Below are positions 5,668 through 6,250 of a stretch of DNA of 6,250 bases, in pieces; the first letter of the stretch is position 1; every line of letters begins with the position of its first letter. The DNA is from RGIG7450 sp045577655. GTDB lineage: Bacteria > Bacillota > Clostridia > RUG12999. Both the position numbers and the translations under genes were made by a program. The notes under the pieces were generated by a model. It made no database searches, had not been told where the DNA came from, and saw only the letters and a program-made list of their open reading frames with translations. The DNA lies in the NCBI GenBank assembly GCA_045577655.1, contig JAZNIU010000033.1, forward strand, positions 1-6,250, written 5' to 3'.

Positions 5668-6250
5668 AAGACAAACAGGTAAAACAGCTTAACCAGATAA
5701 GAAACGATGCTGAAAAGCAGGAAGCTTTAAACGCCATGTTTCTGCAGATGGAGAAACAGTTTGGCAAAGGTGCGGTTATGCGCATGGGAGACAAAGAAAC
5801 TCAGAACGTGGAATCTGTTTCAACCGGGTCAATAGGAATAGACGCAGCTCTTGGAATCGGTGGAATACCCAGAGGAAGAATCACCGAAATATACGGACCG
5901 GAATCATCGGGTAAAACAACAATAGCATTACATATAATTGCAGAAGTTCAGAAGCTTGGCGGCGAGGCAGCTTTTGTGGATGCCGAGCATGCACTTGACC
6001 CTGAATATGCGCACAAATTGGGCGTTGATGTTGACCGGCTTATACTTTCCCAGCCGGACAACGGAGAACAGGCACTTGAAATCACCGAAGTTCTGACAAG
6101 AAGCGGAGCAATTGACGTTATAGTAATTGACTCGGTTGCAGCGCTTGTTCCCAAAACAGAAATTGAAGGTGAGATGGGTGATGCGGTAGTAGGTCTTCAG
6201 GCAAGACTTATGTCCCAGGCGCTCAGAAAGCTTACAGGTATTGTTAACAA
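5664..6250 (+). CDS. recA: Recombinase RecA (5' part, continues beyond the window)
   Basis: RecA forms filaments on single-stranded DNA, drives strand exchange and stimulates LexA self-cleavage. The first 195 residues are present. The Walker A loop GPESSGKT is at 78-85, the catalytic glutamate lies in DAEHALDP (Glu108), Walker B ends at Asp156 in VIVIDS, and the segment VPKTEIEGEMGD (162-173) leads to loop L1 and GLQARLMSQALRKLTG. Loop L2 and the C-terminal domain are outside. The motifs lie about 11-12 residues later than in E. coli RecA because of a longer, charged N-terminus (MKDKQVKQLNQIRNDAEKQE). The start is secure: TAAGGAGG (5649-5656) is 7 bases upstream and the ATG overlaps the pncC stop by 4 bases. 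I see no LexA-type box or promoter directly upstream, so transcription may come mainly from the operon. Confidence 0.97.
   Translation, partial: MKDKQVKQLNQIRNDAEKQEALNAMFLQMEKQFGKGAVMRMGDKETQNVESVSTGSIGIDAALGIGGIPRGRITEIYGPESSGKTTIALHIIAEVQKLGGEAAFVDAEHALDPEYAHKLGVDVDRLILSQPDNGEQALEITEVLTRSGAIDVIVIDSVAALVPKTEIEGEMGDAVVGLQARLMSQALRKLTGIVN

Overview
The window looks like a housekeeping stretch of a Clostridia-type Firmicutes chromosome. Supporting signs are strong AGGAGG-type ribosome binding sites, an A+T-leaning composition, a secreted protein with a copper-amine-oxidase N-terminal-like stalk domain, an Asp23/Gls24 gene directly before nusB, and the order nusB - xseA - xseB - ispA, which resembles the Bacillus yqhY-nusB-folD-xseA-xseB-ispA cluster. 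No close species assignment is possible from the sequence alone.

Layout. Positions 21-140 are a 5S rRNA, probably the end of an rRNA operon, closed by an intrinsic terminator (146-184). A good sigma-A type promoter (199-227) then starts a run of nine protein genes, all on the + strand. The first two encode an exported stalk-domain protein (268-1059) and an Asp23/Gls24 protein (1063-1452). A 76-97 base gap follows, holding an intrinsic terminator overlapped by a 19-bp alternative hairpin. After it come nusB, a TsaD/Kae1-like paralogue, xseA, xseB, ispA, pncC (stand-alone CinA C-terminal domain) and recA, which runs off the window end. From nusB to recA the genes are packed, with overlaps of 17, 11, 1 and 4 bases and gaps of 12 and 13 bases, so they are very likely one transcript with translational coupling.

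Functions. NusB serves rRNA antitermination. XseA and XseB form exonuclease VII. IspA makes farnesyl diphosphate for the cell envelope. PncC recycles nicotinamide mononucleotide. RecA carries out recombination and SOS induction. The Asp23-like and stalk-domain proteins point to the envelope. The TsaD-like protein keeps the metal-binding residues of the t6A-modification ATPase family, but its glycine loops are rewritten, so its substrate is unknown.

The most notable signal is the asp23-nusB gap. The terminator (1493-1525) and the 19-bp hairpin (1466-1514) are mutually exclusive, which is the architecture of a transcription attenuator. It sits immediately upstream of the gene for an antitermination factor, and expression of nusB through recA would depend on it unless an unrecognised promoter lies nearby. 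The remaining genes are recognisable families; the unusual points are the gene order (no folD, no dxs), the paralogue, and the extended N-termini of NusB and RecA.
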